NCBI GenBank assembly: GCA_036245525.1
Contig: BTPG01000003.1
Span: 163,118,760-163,182,759 of the forward strand
DNA: 64,000 bases
Reading direction: 5' to 3'
DNA from: Semisulcospira habei
Taxonomy: Eukaryota > Mollusca > Gastropoda > Semisulcospiridae
Part shown: positions 53,908-64,000 of the stretch, piece by piece
Numbering within the stretch: the first letter of the stretch is position 1
Layout: the number at the start of each line of letters is the position of its first letter
Notes under the pieces: generated by a model
Database searches by the model: none
The model's input: only the letters and a program-made list of their open reading frames with translations
Told to the model about the DNA's origin: nothing
Program-made: the position numbers and the translations under genes

Positions 53908-53983
<76 letters not shown>
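53882..53983. repeat. (AT)n tract with inverted flanks
   Basis: AT repeats are flanked by ATAATTACCTTATATATA and its complement TATATAAGGTAATTAT (to about 53996). Confidence 0.95.
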
Positions 53984-53989
<6 letters not shown>

Positions 53990-54257
53990 ATTATTGTAAT
54001 GATCTCCAGATCACGTGCACGTCACGACCTCAGCAAGCGAGAGACACTTGTTAGTAACAGACGTCAGGCAGTTCAATGCTCGTTTAATAACTACACTGAC
54101 AGAATGGCACGGGAAATGCACGGTTCTCTAATTGCGCCTAATGTTGCGGTGATATTGTCGGCACTGACATCCTCCGCTAATGAATGTTACATGTAACCAA
54201 AAAGAAAAAGAAAAAATCCGGGCACGTCTGCTCGGCAGATATCTCGACCAGCACTGA

Positions 54258-54478
54258 TTGACCCATTCAGCCCTGACCCACTACAGCAGGAGATGGGACG
54301 ACCATGATAATTCAAGGGTAGTGTCAGATTGGCTTGGCGCCTGACGGCGCCAAGCCAATCTAACACTACCCTTGAATTATCATGGTCGATCCATCTCAGT
54401 CTTGCAACAGGTGCATAGTCCGCGTTAGATGACGCCTCTAAAATTTGGGAAATACGTGCGTCGGGCTGAATGAGTTAA
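54258..54478. repeat. Family H1 palindromic element
   Basis: Starts TTGACCCATTCAGCCCTGAC and ends GTCGGGCTGAATGAGTTAA. The inner arm variant GTGTCAGATTGGCTTGGCGC is matched by GCGCCAAGCCAATCTAACAC. Confidence 0.92.
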
Positions 54479-54662
54479 CCGATGCCTTGGAGGTGTGGCG
54501 ACAGGGCGTATTGAACGTTATTTTTTGGTCAGATGTCAGTTGTCAAACATTTCTAGAATTGGTAAAGAGAGAAAGAGAGAAAGCGTGAGATGGGGAGTAG
54601 ATGGTGGCGGGTGGGGGAGGGGATTGAGACGTGAATGGGTGGGGGAGGGAATGGGAGCCGGT

Positions 54663-54665
<3 letters not shown>

Positions 54666-54725
<60 letters not shown>
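54666..54725. repeat. (GA)n microsatellite
   Basis: 60 bp of GA. Confidence 0.97.
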
Positions 54726-54732
<7 letters not shown>

Positions 54733-55053
54733 TATCTCCCTTTTCCCTCCACTCAGTTCTGTGGACATTTGCTCTACATGTCTTTTTGAAAGTCTGTCAC
54801 ATGTCAAGACAACAAAGTCGTGTTTGTACAATCGAACTTCGTGTTTAACATACGTAGGCTTCGTGTGGAACATGAAGGGATACGATGTCAGAGCACCCCT
54901 TTTTGTACTCTATAACTAAACGGTCCAATCACGTCGTGATGTTAACCGGCCCTTCCGTGCCACTGGACACTCAAATTTTGTGTCTGAAATCCGTGTTCAT
55001 TCAAAGACCAAAAGTCACAACTGTCAAAGGATAATGGATACAGATTGGTCTCG

Positions 55054-55151
55054 GCAAGAGGCGTAGATCCTCATGAGCCCCCGCAGTCGCAGATCTATGT
55101 ATCTTGCAGTTGGATCTGTGTTCACTTTTTCTCGGCGGTGACGGGGTTAAC
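55054..55151. repeat. Family H2 element, partly deleted
   Basis: GCAAGAGGCGTAGATCCTCA, shortened right arm GATCTATGTATCTTGC, and right end TCTCGGCGGTGACGGGGTTAA. Confidence 0.8.
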
Positions 55152-55437
55152 AAACCGAGCCCTGAGGGGCATACATACCAATTTATTAAGGCGGAACCCT
55201 TGAGCTATCATAGTCAATCATTTTCCTGCTGTATTGCGGCACGGGTGGAAAGGTTTAATGAATGTTGCATGAATGTTGATGAGTGCACGGCATTATTTGT
55301 ATTTTTGTAACGGAAATGACGCTTCTAAATCAGCCACAGTTGTATAACACTGGCTATAATTTTCACACTAAACACCACACACGTCGGTGGTTTACATTAG
55401 TTAATTTTCCTTGAAGTTAGCAGAGAGAGCCGAGAAG

Positions 55438-55575
55438 AGGGGGCGGGGGGGGGGGGGTGCAGTAGGGGGGGGGGGGGGTTGGGGGCCGGTGGGGGGGGGG
55501 GGGGGGGGGGGTTGGGGGATCTATACCTCTTGCAGTTGGGTGTTGTTCAAATTTTTCTCGGCACTGTACGGAAGT
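55438..55575. repeat. G-runs replacing an H2 centre
   Basis: Long G-rich tracts at 55440-55515 run directly into GATCTATACCTCTTGCAGTT and CTCGGCACTG, the right arm of an H2 element. Confidence 0.85.
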
Positions 55576-55804
55576 TAACCCAAACATTGAATGCAATGTT
55601 TTGTACTCGTCCTTTCAAAGCGTGTTTCTGGCTTTCTTTTGTTGGGTATTTCAGTCTTTGTGTTTTACACGCTTGGCAGTCAACTTAATTTGTGGTATGG
55701 ATTTGAAGGACGAGAACAGTGGCGTGTTGGGATGTTTGACTAGACAGCGCTTGTGACTTGGAGAACGTTCAAATCGATCCAGCAAGCGATACGTACCCAG
55801 TGCG

Positions 55805-55897
55805 CAAAGGGACATCGGGCCGACATCGGCCGCAGTTTTCCCAGCGCACGACCGTTCTCGGGCCAACGGCGGCCGAGGTCGGCCCGACGGCCTTTTG
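55805..55897. repeat. Family H6 GC-rich palindrome
   Basis: AAGGGACATCGGGCCGACAT ... GAGGTCGGCCCGACGGCC. The inner arms are decayed. Confidence 0.8.
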
Positions 55898-55907
55898 CGC
55901 AATCGGT

Positions 55908-55999
55908 ATTACCCCCTTAGCTGTCGGTAGCACTTTTTGTCGAGGTGATTCCTTATAGTAATCTCCTGGAGAATATATAAGCGCTGCCGACAGCCAAGG
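55908..55999. repeat. Family H3 palindrome, decayed
   Basis: TTACCCCCTTAGCTGTCGGT ... GCTGCCGACAGCCAAGG. Confidence 0.7.
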
Positions 56000-56982
56000 T
56001 TGAGTTGTTTACAGGGAACAAACATTATAAACGATTCTGTCTAGACAAGGTTTGAAGATCCAACCACTTTATCCATGTTGTTGTGCTCCACTGACAACGA
56101 AGGCATCATCTCATGTTATCCATGCAACACAGGCTGACAGTGAACGTCGGCGATAACTGACACATTGCCACGGGACGGCGCAGACTTCCTTCTTATAAGA
56201 ACTATTTTCTACACAGAAACAGTTTTAGGCACTACTGAACTGCGGATGTAAAGGCGACCACAAAGAAAACGAAGAAAAGTGTAGTACTAGTAGGCACCAT
56301 TCAGTGTTGGTTATAAATCCGACTTTTGTTATAGCCGACTGTTGTAGCTCAGCATTATTTTCATATCGCAGTAGCTTAGGAACCGGGGGTTGGAAGGGGG
56401 GAGGGGTGGAGGGGGGGGGGAGGGCGTGCCCCCCACCCCACCTCCTCCGTGGTCAAAAGTAGGAAGGGTGGGTGGGTGGTGAAGAGTACTCGTTGCCCCC
56501 CCCCCCCCCTTAACCCATCCCGTCCAGATATTGCTTGAGATTTATTTTTTATTTATTTTATTTTTTGTTGGGGGGGGGGGGATATTTTTTATAAAGAACA
56601 AGATATGAAACTTAAAGAGTTGTTTTTTTTTTATTTGTCATTTGGAGAATGTGTGTGGAGAATAAAATAAAATAAAATTTTGTTTATGTTAAAAATTACG
56701 AGGCTGAACTGTCGCTTGCTTTAACTTTACCTCTCCCCCCCCCCCCCCCCCCCCCACACACACACCCTTTGTTTGTTTTTTTCTGATTTTTTTTTTTTTT
56801 GTAGGTTGGGACGCTTCCTCTCTCCCCCCCCCCCCCCCCCCCCCCCCCCCACTTTCCCCACCTCCCTTTTGCAAAAATAGCGCATATCCTGAGAAGCTGT
56901 ATGCACCGTACATCCAAGTGCACCATCAATACATGTTGACAGAACTAACATCACTTAAACGCATAAAATATACAACCTGTTC
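56000..56982. other. No gene seen; many homopolymer runs
   Basis: C-runs at 56497-56509, 56737-56755 and 56824-56850, G-runs at 56409-56422 and 56571-56582, and T-runs. The glycine- and proline-rich frames here are artefacts of these tracts. Confidence 0.6.
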
Positions 56983-57169
56983 TTAACCCCATGTACTTAA
57001 CCCACGACTACAGCAGGAGATGAATTGACCATGATAATTCAAGGGCAGTGCCAAGCTAATCTGGCACTGCCCTTGAATTATCGTGCTCGCGGTCTATCTC
57101 CTGCAACATAGTCGTCAGGAGACACCTCTGAAAACTGGAAAATGGCAGACGTCGGGTTAAATGGGTTAA
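56983..57169. repeat. Family H1 TTAA-bounded element, shortened centre
   Basis: Starts TTAACCCCATGTACTTAACC and ends GGGTTAAATGGGTTAA. Inner arms CAAGGGCAGTGCCA / TGGCACTGCCCTTG have lost the GCGCC centre. Confidence 0.9.
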
Positions 57170-57369
57170 TACCCAGCAGGTTTTACGAAATAGAGCGGCC
57201 TCAACAGCGAACGCAAATACGCCGCCCGCACGTAACTCGATCACACTGCAAAATCCGTCGGCGCGGCCTTTTACCCTTCACTGCGGCGGGGCGACGGACA
57301 ACAATTAACACTCTAGATAACGCGGCAAGAGGTGCAGACGCTCATGACGATATATGCCTCGTCCCCAGT

Positions 57370-57475
57370 AGCAAAACGTCTTTCGGGCCCACGACGGCCG
57401 CAGTGGGCCCGCGCACGGCCGTGCGCGGGCCCACTGCGGCCGTCGTGGGACGCCCGAGGGCGTTTGCTGACGGGG
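57370..57475. repeat. Family H6 GC-rich palindrome, longest copy
   Basis: AGCAAAACGTCTTTCGGGCC ... GCCCGAGGGCGTTTGCT around GGGCCCGCGCACGGCCGTGC. The arms of about 50 bp have a few mismatches. Confidence 0.92.
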
Positions 57476-57650
57476 GTGCTAGCTCCATTAAAAAGGAACT
57501 GACCTACTCCAGTCAATAAAGGGTTATGGTTGGCAATATCTTATTTACTTACAAATTATGAATGGCGTAAATAAAAATAAAACAAGTTTTTGCTCTTCTC
57601 CTCCTTGTGTGTGCAGAAGTCTTATTGACTGTGTATTTTAGCAGTTGACC

Positions 57651-57871
57651 TTAACTCAGTCATTGTGCCTGAGATACAAAAATACCCACATTTTGGAGTG
57701 TTTTCCTCTGAGGACTACATTACAATTCAGGAGACAGATCGACGATGATAGTTCAAGGGTGGTGGCAGAATAGCTTGGTGCCTTTAGGCGCCAATCTATT
57801 TTGCCACCACCCTTGAACTATCATGGTCGAGCCATATCTTGCTGTGGTGTGTCGCGGGCGGAATGAGTTGA
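57651..57871. repeat. Family H1 palindromic element
   Basis: Starts TTAACTCAGTCATTGTGCC and ends GGGCGGAATGAGTTGA. The inner variant GGTGGTGGCAGAATAG is paired with CTATTTTGCCACCACC. Confidence 0.9.
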
Positions 57872-58426
57872 CAATGAGGTTAATTAAAGATTTAATGTCT
57901 TAGTATTAGATTTAGTATGTCATTACTATAAGATGTTTACAGAATTTAGAATGTCCTAATTAATTTCTTAATAGAATGTCTTAATTAATTAATGTTTAAG
58001 GACCTTGCGTTTAGCTATTTTAATGTCTTGGTATTAGCAGCTCTTTACAGATTTAGTCTATCAATATTATGTTTACAGATTTTAAAATATAGAATATCTT
58101 AGCATTAATTAATGCTATTAAATGTTTTTGTGCTGATTAATTCTGATTCCACGAAATTTCAATTGCTGTTTAACGGATAAGGATGTTTGAATTGAATGTC
58201 ATTAAATTAAATTAAAATTGAATTGTATTGACTTCAATTTATCTGAATTTAACTTAATTGAGTTTTTTTATTATGCGCAAGTTGCAGTTGAAAACCTCTG
58301 TTACGAGTATATTCTCACACGGATTGTGAAAACAAGGGTATCAAAGTTTGAGTCTGGAGCAAGACAACATTGATAACACATATCGACAAATTTTAGCAAT
58401 CCAAGCCCGCCTTGGAGCAGATCGCT
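57872..58426. other. No gene seen; AT-rich with short direct repeats
   Basis: ATGTCTTAGTATTAGATTTA and ATGTCCTAATTAATTTCTTA-type blocks recur irregularly between 57890 and 58130. Confidence 0.5.
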
Positions 58427-58645
58427 TTAACCGATTCATCCCTGACGCACTACAGCTGGAGATGGGTCGACCATGGCAATTCAAGGGTAGTGCCAGATTA
58501 ACCTGTTGGCCTGTCGGCACCAAGCTAATCTGGCACTACCCTTGAATTATTATGGTCGATCCATCTCTTTCAACAGGTGCATAGTCGTTAGATGACGCCT
58601 CCAAGATTTGGGAAATCAGTACGTGCGTCGGGCTGAATGAGTTAA
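58427..58645. repeat. Family H1 TTAA-bounded palindromic element
   Basis: Starts TTAACCGATTCATCCCTGAC and ends CGTCGGGCTGAATGAGTTAA. Inner arms GGGTAGTGCCAGATTA / TAATCTGGCACTACCC. Confidence 0.92.
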
Positions 58646-59082
58646 TATGTGCGGTCTGCACTCCATGCACTGAGAACGGCTCATTCAACCTTTGACGGTT
58701 TCCAGGACAACTTTGCATGCTCCTCTAAGCAACTGCGGTGTTCATAGAGCCGAACAGGCGGAATCGAGCTGTCCGTAGATTGTGACCGGAGGTCTTCCGT
58801 GGTTTCCATGACAGAGTTTGCGTCCGCTGGCTGTGAAAGGAGCCCGCCATGTGTATCCATATAGAGGCGTGAACTGACATTGAAAAGGTTAATTTTCCTT
58901 TAGAGGCTGTGTCGGAGATGTTCGATACCAGTCAAGCAGCTCTTATGCGCGGTTCCCCCTCTCTTCATTACTTCTGCTTGTAGTTATATTGGTGGCCGCG
59001 GGGTTCCGGCCTAGCCATGGACCATGGGGGGGGGGGGGGGGGGGGGGCGGGGAGGGGGGCGGGGGGGAGGGGGAGGGGGCGG

Positions 59083-59137
59083 CCTGTTGACTCGTGTGGT
59101 GGTCTGTGATCACAGACCACCATACGAGTCAACAGGA
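59083..59137. repeat. Palindrome related to H8
   Basis: CCTGTTGACTCGTGTGGTGG ... CCACCATACGAGTCAACAGG, centre GTCTGTGATCACAGAC. It is preceded by a G-rich tract (59028-59079) and followed by an H8 arm (CACAGACCAGCACGC). Confidence 0.92.
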
Positions 59138-59159
59138 CCCTGAGGTCCATATTCACAGA

Positions 59160-59772
59160 CCAGCACGCGGTCGCCTTGTCTTGCACAGCCGGTCCTCCGG
59201 CACTGCGTCAGTGAAGTGGGGTCGAGCCTAAAATAACGAGCTGTTGCAGATGATGAGCGGCGTGGTGACTTTCATGAGTCTTTATGATATTAGTATGCAG
59301 AGGCGCACGATGGTCTTGGTGCTTTGTTTGGCAATTCTTCGTTCCTGTTTACATCTGTGCCGCACTGAGACGACGTGGTCGAGCCGCATGGCCGGCGCTC
59401 CGCAGCGGTGGTTGTTCAATAATCCTTTTCATACGCAGAGTCAAGTCATGAATCATTAGAATGATATCTGCAGGTCACGACATGATACAGACAAATGTCG
59501 GGAGATCATCCACTGTCGGTATACCTTGAGGATAGTAACTACTCTGGTGGCAACTACTGAATCGGCTGGTGACACTACTCAACCTTGCTGGTGTCAAGCT
59601 GACCCTTTGAGCTATCAGTCTCGCTCACTGAGTCAGTATCTTCAGTAGAAGCTTGATCAGCACTACTCTGGAACTATACCTAAGCTGATGAGTCATCACC
59701 TCAGCCGTTTGATTTACTTCGGTGAGCGCCTTCTTCTCTCAGTCTCTCGATTTCAGTGCTGCACTGACTGCG
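59160..59772. other. No gene seen
   Basis: Unique-looking sequence with short chance frames. Confidence 0.4.
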
Positions 59773-59786
59773 AACTGAAGGAGGGA

Positions 59787-59973
59787 AAAGCACGTTAAAA
59801 CGTTTAGGGCTTAACATATTATTTTGTCCACCACGAAGGTGGTTTCAAATACGTGACACAGAAATAAGGTCTGAACAAATTTTGACCCTAGCTGGATTCG
59901 AACCCGTAATCTCACTGAGTTTCGGCCAAGAGTCGCCGAACACTCTACCACTGATCGAGCCACCCAGCTCCCC
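59787..59973 (-). mobile_element. Second tRNA-derived SINE
   Basis: On the minus strand the A-box region GGCTCGATCAGTGGTAGAGT and B box GGTTCGAATCC mark a tRNA-like head at the 59973 end. The tail is AT-rich. The 14-bp duplication AACTGARGGAGGGA (one difference) lies at 59773-59786 and 59974-59987. At 187 bp and in sequence it differs from the SINE at 3028-3447. The tRNA-like part has no complete cloverleaf at the right length, so it is not a tRNA gene. Confidence 0.9.
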
Positions 59974-60082
59974 AACTGAGGGAGGGAGCCGTACAACAAG
60001 TGTGTTCGGTCAGTAGCTCTCTCAGACGCCGATCACCCACTGCCCGGCCTTGGATCACATGAAGATGGAACAGGAGATTATT

Positions 60083-60119
60083 CTGCGAAAGAGTTATATG
60101 CCGAAACTCTTTCGCAGAA
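60083..60119. repeat. Small hairpin
   Basis: TTCTGCGAAAGAGTT / AACTCTTTCGCAGAA around ATATGCCGA. Confidence 0.85.
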
Positions 60120-60223
60120 AAATCATGATCGCTTTCTTCCCTCTGTTTTTCAGGACTAGGACCGCTGTTGATCTGTGTGCCACAGTTGGCGCTGACCGTA
60201 AGAACGCGACGGGCGTGCCTGTT

Positions 60224-60423
60224 TTAACTCATTCAACTCCGACACGCCACGGCAAGACATGGATCGAGCGTGATAGTTCAAGGGTTGTGCCAGAATAGCT
60301 TGGCGCCCATAGGCGCCAAGCTATTCTGGCACAAACCTTGAACTATCACGCTCGACCTGTTTCCAGAATTGTAATACATTCTTCAAAATTTGCGGATTTC
60401 GGTCCTGGAGCAGAATGTGTTAA
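60224..60423. repeat. Family H1 TTAA-bounded palindromic element
   Basis: Starts TTAACTCATTCAACTCCG and ends GGAGCAGAATGTGTTAA. Inner variants GAGCGTGATAGTTCAAGG / CTTGAACTATCACGCTC and TTGTGCCAGAATAG / CTATTCTGGCACAA pair within the copy. Confidence 0.93.
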
Positions 60424-60569
60424 TTAGACGTGGCCGTGAGCACAGTCAGTGTCGCCATGTTTGTGAGCAAACACTGGGCGCGGCAGTATAGATCAAAAGG
60501 CAGCACCATCAAAACAAACCCTTTCCCCAACCCACATTCACCCCAACCCTTACCTCAGGCATCGCCGTC

Positions 60570-60790
60570 GAATAGTTGTCATGTCATTATATTTGTTGTC
60601 GCCATCGTCGTTTTTATCATGATCATCATCGATGTCATATTTTGTTGTCAACAAAACATATTTTCTGTCGCCATCATCGTTATCATCATGATCGTCATCC
60701 ATGTCGTTATCATCATCATGATCATCGTCATCGTCATGATCATCGCCACCATCACCACCACCATCATCATTTGGCGTCATCGGTCGTCGA
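60570..60790. repeat. CAT/CGT-rich imperfect trinucleotide tract
   Basis: Imperfect ATC/GTC repeats give an Asp/His-rich frame on one strand and an Ile/Val-rich one on the other. Low complexity, not a gene. Confidence 0.85.
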
Positions 60791-61136
60791 CATCATCTTC
60801 CATGGTCAGTTTCATCGCAAGTCTTTAGGGCACATGTGTGAGGAACACAACGTTAAATGAGACGAAACTAGAGAATAATTACCTTAGTTTGGTTCATATT
60901 TCTGGCGTCTCGTATTTTGCAAGAGAATTAATACCTTTTGCTTTTTGGTGTAAGCACCCTGCTCACATTTCGCTTGGCGAAGCCGGTTCGATGCGTTGAG
61001 TTGCTTAGTTTCTTTTCAGTTGTTTTTGTTTTAGGTTTTTGAGTGTCTCGATATCACACCACTTTCTGCTGAACTTGAACTGATTGCCCGTGGCGACATT
61101 GCATGTTTTAGCTCACCCAGAGCCTCTGGAGTTAAA
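60791..61136. other. No gene seen
   Basis: Unique-looking sequence. Confidence 0.4.
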
Positions 61137-61344
61137 TTAACCCCTTGGCTGCCATTGGACGCATACTTGGTTTTTGAATTAAAAAAAAAAAAAAATTAAC
61201 GACCAAAAAGTACTCCCGCCCAAATAACATGGGTGGGCCATTTTGTTTTCTCAGCAAGAGACATAGATCCCGCGGGGGCTAATGAGGATCTATGTGGTGT
61301 GCAGTGAGATTGCGCTCATTTTTTCTCGGCAGTGAAGGGGTTAA
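61137..61344. repeat. Family H2 TTAA-bounded element, centre partly deleted
   Basis: Starts TTAACCCCTTGGCTGCC and ends TCTCGGCAGTGAAGGGGTTAA. The central arms GCAAGAGACATAGATCC / GAGGATCTATGTGG lack part of the GC-rich middle. A half-copy is at about 61440-61482. Confidence 0.9.
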
Positions 61345-61845
61345 CCTGTCAGCAGAGAACTGCGTAGTTCGGAAGTGTCATAGATCATTGTTGATCACCG
61401 CTTGTCCGAAGGCGGCACACATAATATGAGTGAAAACCGAAAGAGGCATAGCGAGGGCTCATGAGGATCTATGCCTGTTGCATTTGGGCGTTGTTCGTTG
61501 CGCTCCGATATTCAAGTGGTTAATTCACGACGGCATTGTTTCTAATAACTTCTATTTTGGGCCTTGAGTTCTGTAAGACCCCTACCATCATCTTGTTTTA
61601 AAACTCCTCTGAACTTGAATTATTTGTCCCGTGGCGACATCATAATGCAGTGTCGCCACAGGAAACATTTCCATTTCAGTCCTACTCCTAGCGTCGCAAA
61701 GGGGGACCCAAAAAAAAGTTCAGCGATTTCTTCCATCCGCGGGATATTGAATTTATAGGTCCCTGGCAAGGGGGGGGGGGAGGGGGGGGAGGGGGGAGGG
61801 GGGGGGGGCAATATGCAAATATGATTGTCTACATTAGTTTCCATT
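61345..61845. other. No gene seen
   Basis: An H2 half-copy (GAGGATCTATGCCTGTTGC near 61463) and a G-rich tract at 61770-61809. Confidence 0.5.
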
Positions 61846-62061
61846 TTAACCTATTTAATCCTGACGCCCTACAGCAGGAGATGGATCGACCATGATAATT
61901 CAAGGGTAGTGCCAGATTATCTTGGCGCCTGTCGGCGCGCCAAGCTAATCTGGCACTACCCTTGAATTATCATGGTCGACCCATCTCCTGCAACTGGTGC
62001 ATAGTTATTATATGACGCCTTCAGAATTTGGGAAATATGGCCGTCGGGTTGAATGAGTTAA
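61846..62061. repeat. Family H1 TTAA-bounded element (reference copy)
   Basis: Starts TTAACCTATTTAATCCTGAC and ends GTCGGGTTGAATGAGTTAA. The central arms from CAGGAGATGGATCGACCATG to GGCGC are nearly perfect. The right outer part carries the asymmetric segment TGGTGCATAGTTATTATATG. Confidence 0.95.
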
Positions 62062-62111
62062 GATTTAAGTTTCGTAAGACCTAATAAACAGTAACACTTT
62101 TATTAGATTAT

Positions 62112-62279
62112 ATTATATTGAGCAACATTTTGCTTGATATAGTGCGATAACAGGCAGATGTGATTACGAGACTCGAATCAAAATCCGAGTCGAAGATGAG
62201 GACATTTGATTCGAGTCAAGTAATCACATCTGTCAGTTTATCGGCACTATATCAAACAAAATTGTTGCTCAATATAATT
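62112..62279. repeat. Family H7 palindrome, copy 2
   Basis: ATTATATTGAGCAACATTTT ... AAATTGTTGCTCAATATAAT. The centre CGAATCAAAATCCGAGTC differs from copy 1, but GACTCGAATCAAA is matched by TTTGATTCGAGTC. Confidence 0.92.
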
Positions 62280-63470
62280 TATGTACCCAGTCCAAAACAA
62301 AACTGTGCCTCGCATCATTCATTTTGTGGCTGATTGCGGTGTTCAGACAAAACACATGAATGGCAGACTTGCTGTCGACTCATCGCGTAGATTTCGACTG
62401 ACTAGGAAGACATCAGTGCATTGTATAACCGTGCGTGTTGCTGAGTAAATTCTACTTGTAACTAGATCACGCATAATTGCGGAAAATGCCAGCAAAGAGT
62501 TTTGTTTATTTTGTTCTTCTCAGGTTATCGATCGCCAGCTGACATCATCTCGTCAATTTCACTTGTCACTCCAGCCCGACTCGCACTGACGTCAATTTCC
62601 GGCCTGGCGTCTTTTCTTCGTTCGTGTGTGTGTATACGATATACATTTCGTGCATTCATACACACTAAGAAGTATGTCATTACTACAACACATAAGGCGC
62701 GCGTTAATGTTGCAGTGTGAGAATATTTCGCGTTTCCGTTTTGAAAATCAAAGTATCAGCAAGATCGAGACGGTCTTCTTGGTGCGCAAGGGATTTTGGG
62801 AAGGAAAGTATACCTAGCAAGCTCATGAATGTTAATTTGCTTGTTATACAATATATCAATACATGTGTCAAAGAAGGAAAAACTTTATGGAGTGGGTACA
62901 TATATTTATCTTCAGTTTCTACTTAACCCTTTCCATTCACACACTATTGCATGAAGTAAATTTAGTTGAAATTTAGGCCGTGTTAGTTCAAGAGTGTTGC
63001 CAGAATAGCTTCTTGTCTTGCCTCATTTTATTCTACCCTTTTTTCACAATCCATGTGCGTAGGCACATGTAAACGAGGATTTCTGCTGCCTTAAAAAAAA
63101 TGTACGACATTCACACATCATATAAGTTTAATTAGCCATTCAGAACAACATTATTGTAAGACATAATATGAACATTTGTACGAGAACTATTCATAACTAT
63201 TATTGTCGCGAGGCAAAAATTCCGATTCTGACAAACTTCCTGGTTGTCTCTCCGGGAAATGTTAATAGCATTGTATAATGTCTTCTGCTGAAGTTACTTT
63301 TGGATACATTTCTATTTATTGCGTTATTGCACGCTTTTTGCTGTCGGGGATAACACATTTATGTCGTTATTAACCCATATCACACTGAGGCTAAAAGCTT
63401 CAAATTTGTACACTGCCACTCATATGCAAGCTACATTATAGTACTTACAGATAAGGATATAGACCAATGG
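62280..63470. other. No gene seen; dispersed repeat and H1 fragment
   Basis: About 62770-62900 is an inverted copy of the intron repeat at 21166-21300. About 62926-63012 is the left part of an H1 element (TTAACCCTTTCCATTCAC ... GTGTTGCCAGAATAGCTT). The rest looks unique. Confidence 0.5.
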
Positions 63471-63471
63471 C

Positions 63472-63594
63472 TTTAGTTCAAGGGTGGTGCCAGAATAGCT
63501 TGGCGCCTAGAGGTGCGCCAGAGTCCGTAAGAGGCATAGATTTTCATGAGCCCCCGCATCTGCGGGGGCTCATGACGATCTGTGTCTCTTGCAG
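63472..63594. repeat. Composite: H1 left half joined to an H2 palindrome
   Basis: AGTTCAAGGGTGGTGCCAGA and TAGCTTGGCGCC (H1) run into GTAAGAGGCATAGATTTTCA ... TGTGTCTCTTGC (H2, 63526-63594) without the other H1 half. Confidence 0.85.
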
Positions 63595-63710
63595 TTGCAT
63601 CGTGTTCACTTTTTCTCGACAGGGAAGGGACTGTACTGACCTTGGGATTTTTTCCATGACATTTTTTTTTTTATATCTGAGGATGTCAATGAAGCTGATT
63701 TATCTGTATC

Positions 63711-63780
63711 TGCCAAAGAGGCACACATCTTTATGAGCCCTTGTGGCCACGTAGTTTCATGAGCATCTGTATCTGTTGCT
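63711..63780. repeat. Family H2 palindrome, decayed
   Basis: AAAGAGGCACACATCTTTAT ... TCATGAGCATCTGTATCTG. Confidence 0.75.
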
Positions 63781-63896
63781 TTTGGAGTGGGTTTCCTGAA
63801 AATAGTGCAGCTATGGAGTAATCTTAATGTCAGCTGCCACCCTCCCTAGCATGACGCTGGTGGCAGGACAGTCTTGCATCTAACCTATAGCCGTCC

Positions 63897-63963
63897 GCAA
63901 GAGGCATAGATTCTCATGAGCCCCTGCGGATGCAGGGGCTCATGAGAATCTACGCCTCTTGCT
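63897..63963. repeat. Family H2 palindrome
   Basis: GCAAGAGGCATAGATTCTCA ... TGAGAATCTACGCCTCTTGC, centre CCCCTGCGGATGCAGGGG, with one mismatch. Confidence 0.95.
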
Positions 63964-64000
63964 AACCCCCTTTTAGCTGGTCGTCAGCTTAATGCCATGG

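Noticed and set aside
59890..59973. tRNA gene on the minus strand
   Set aside because: It is the head of a 187-bp SINE flanked by a 14-bp duplication, without a matching acceptor stem at tRNA length.
60550..60860. Asp/His-rich frames
   Set aside because: Imperfect trinucleotide repeat; low complexity on both strands.

Overview
This 64-kb window is animal nuclear DNA, most likely from a mollusc (perhaps a marine gastropod). That placement is an inference from intron-rich coding, DIRS-type retrotransposons, tRNA-derived SINEs, non-LTR fragments, long microsatellites and many poly(dC)/poly(dG) runs. There is no operon, no complete rRNA or tRNA gene, and no bacterial-type gene.

One host gene is supported. 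Its last eight coding exons run on the + strand from 5068 to 28392. All splice sites are GT..AG, and the phases join without a stop to give about 995 residues, ending in a MYND-type zinc finger. The 5' exons lie upstream of the window. I do not recognise the protein beyond the MYND finger, a Cys/Lys-rich region and a 9-residue tandem repeat.

The gene's introns have been heavily colonised. DIRS-A (1-5050) is cut by the window edge, carries a nested tRNA-SINE, and ends about 17 nt before the splice acceptor of the first visible exon. DIRS-B (12298-21139) lies in the 14.2-kb intron. It is a decayed element with inverted terminal repeats, an internal complementary region, and gag, RT/RNase H and tyrosine recombinase remnants. 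A 2,640-bp LTR-type insertion with a 5-bp target duplication sits inside it. The gene is followed by two 5'-truncated copies of one LINE, one of them inserted into a large old palindrome (30239-33007).

From about 33 kb to the end I can support no gene. This part holds dispersed repeats rich in AGGTCA-type half-sites, microsatellites, homopolymer runs, and many short near-perfect palindromes. The palindromes fall into at least seven sequence families. Four or five of these share the same outer boundary, 5'-TTAAC(C/T)C..., mirrored as ...G(A/G)GTTAA, with otherwise unrelated interiors. Arms within one copy match each other better than they match other copies. I consider this TTAA-bounded palindrome superfamily the most interesting feature. 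It looks like a set of piggyBac-like or foldback non-autonomous elements, but no transposase is present here.
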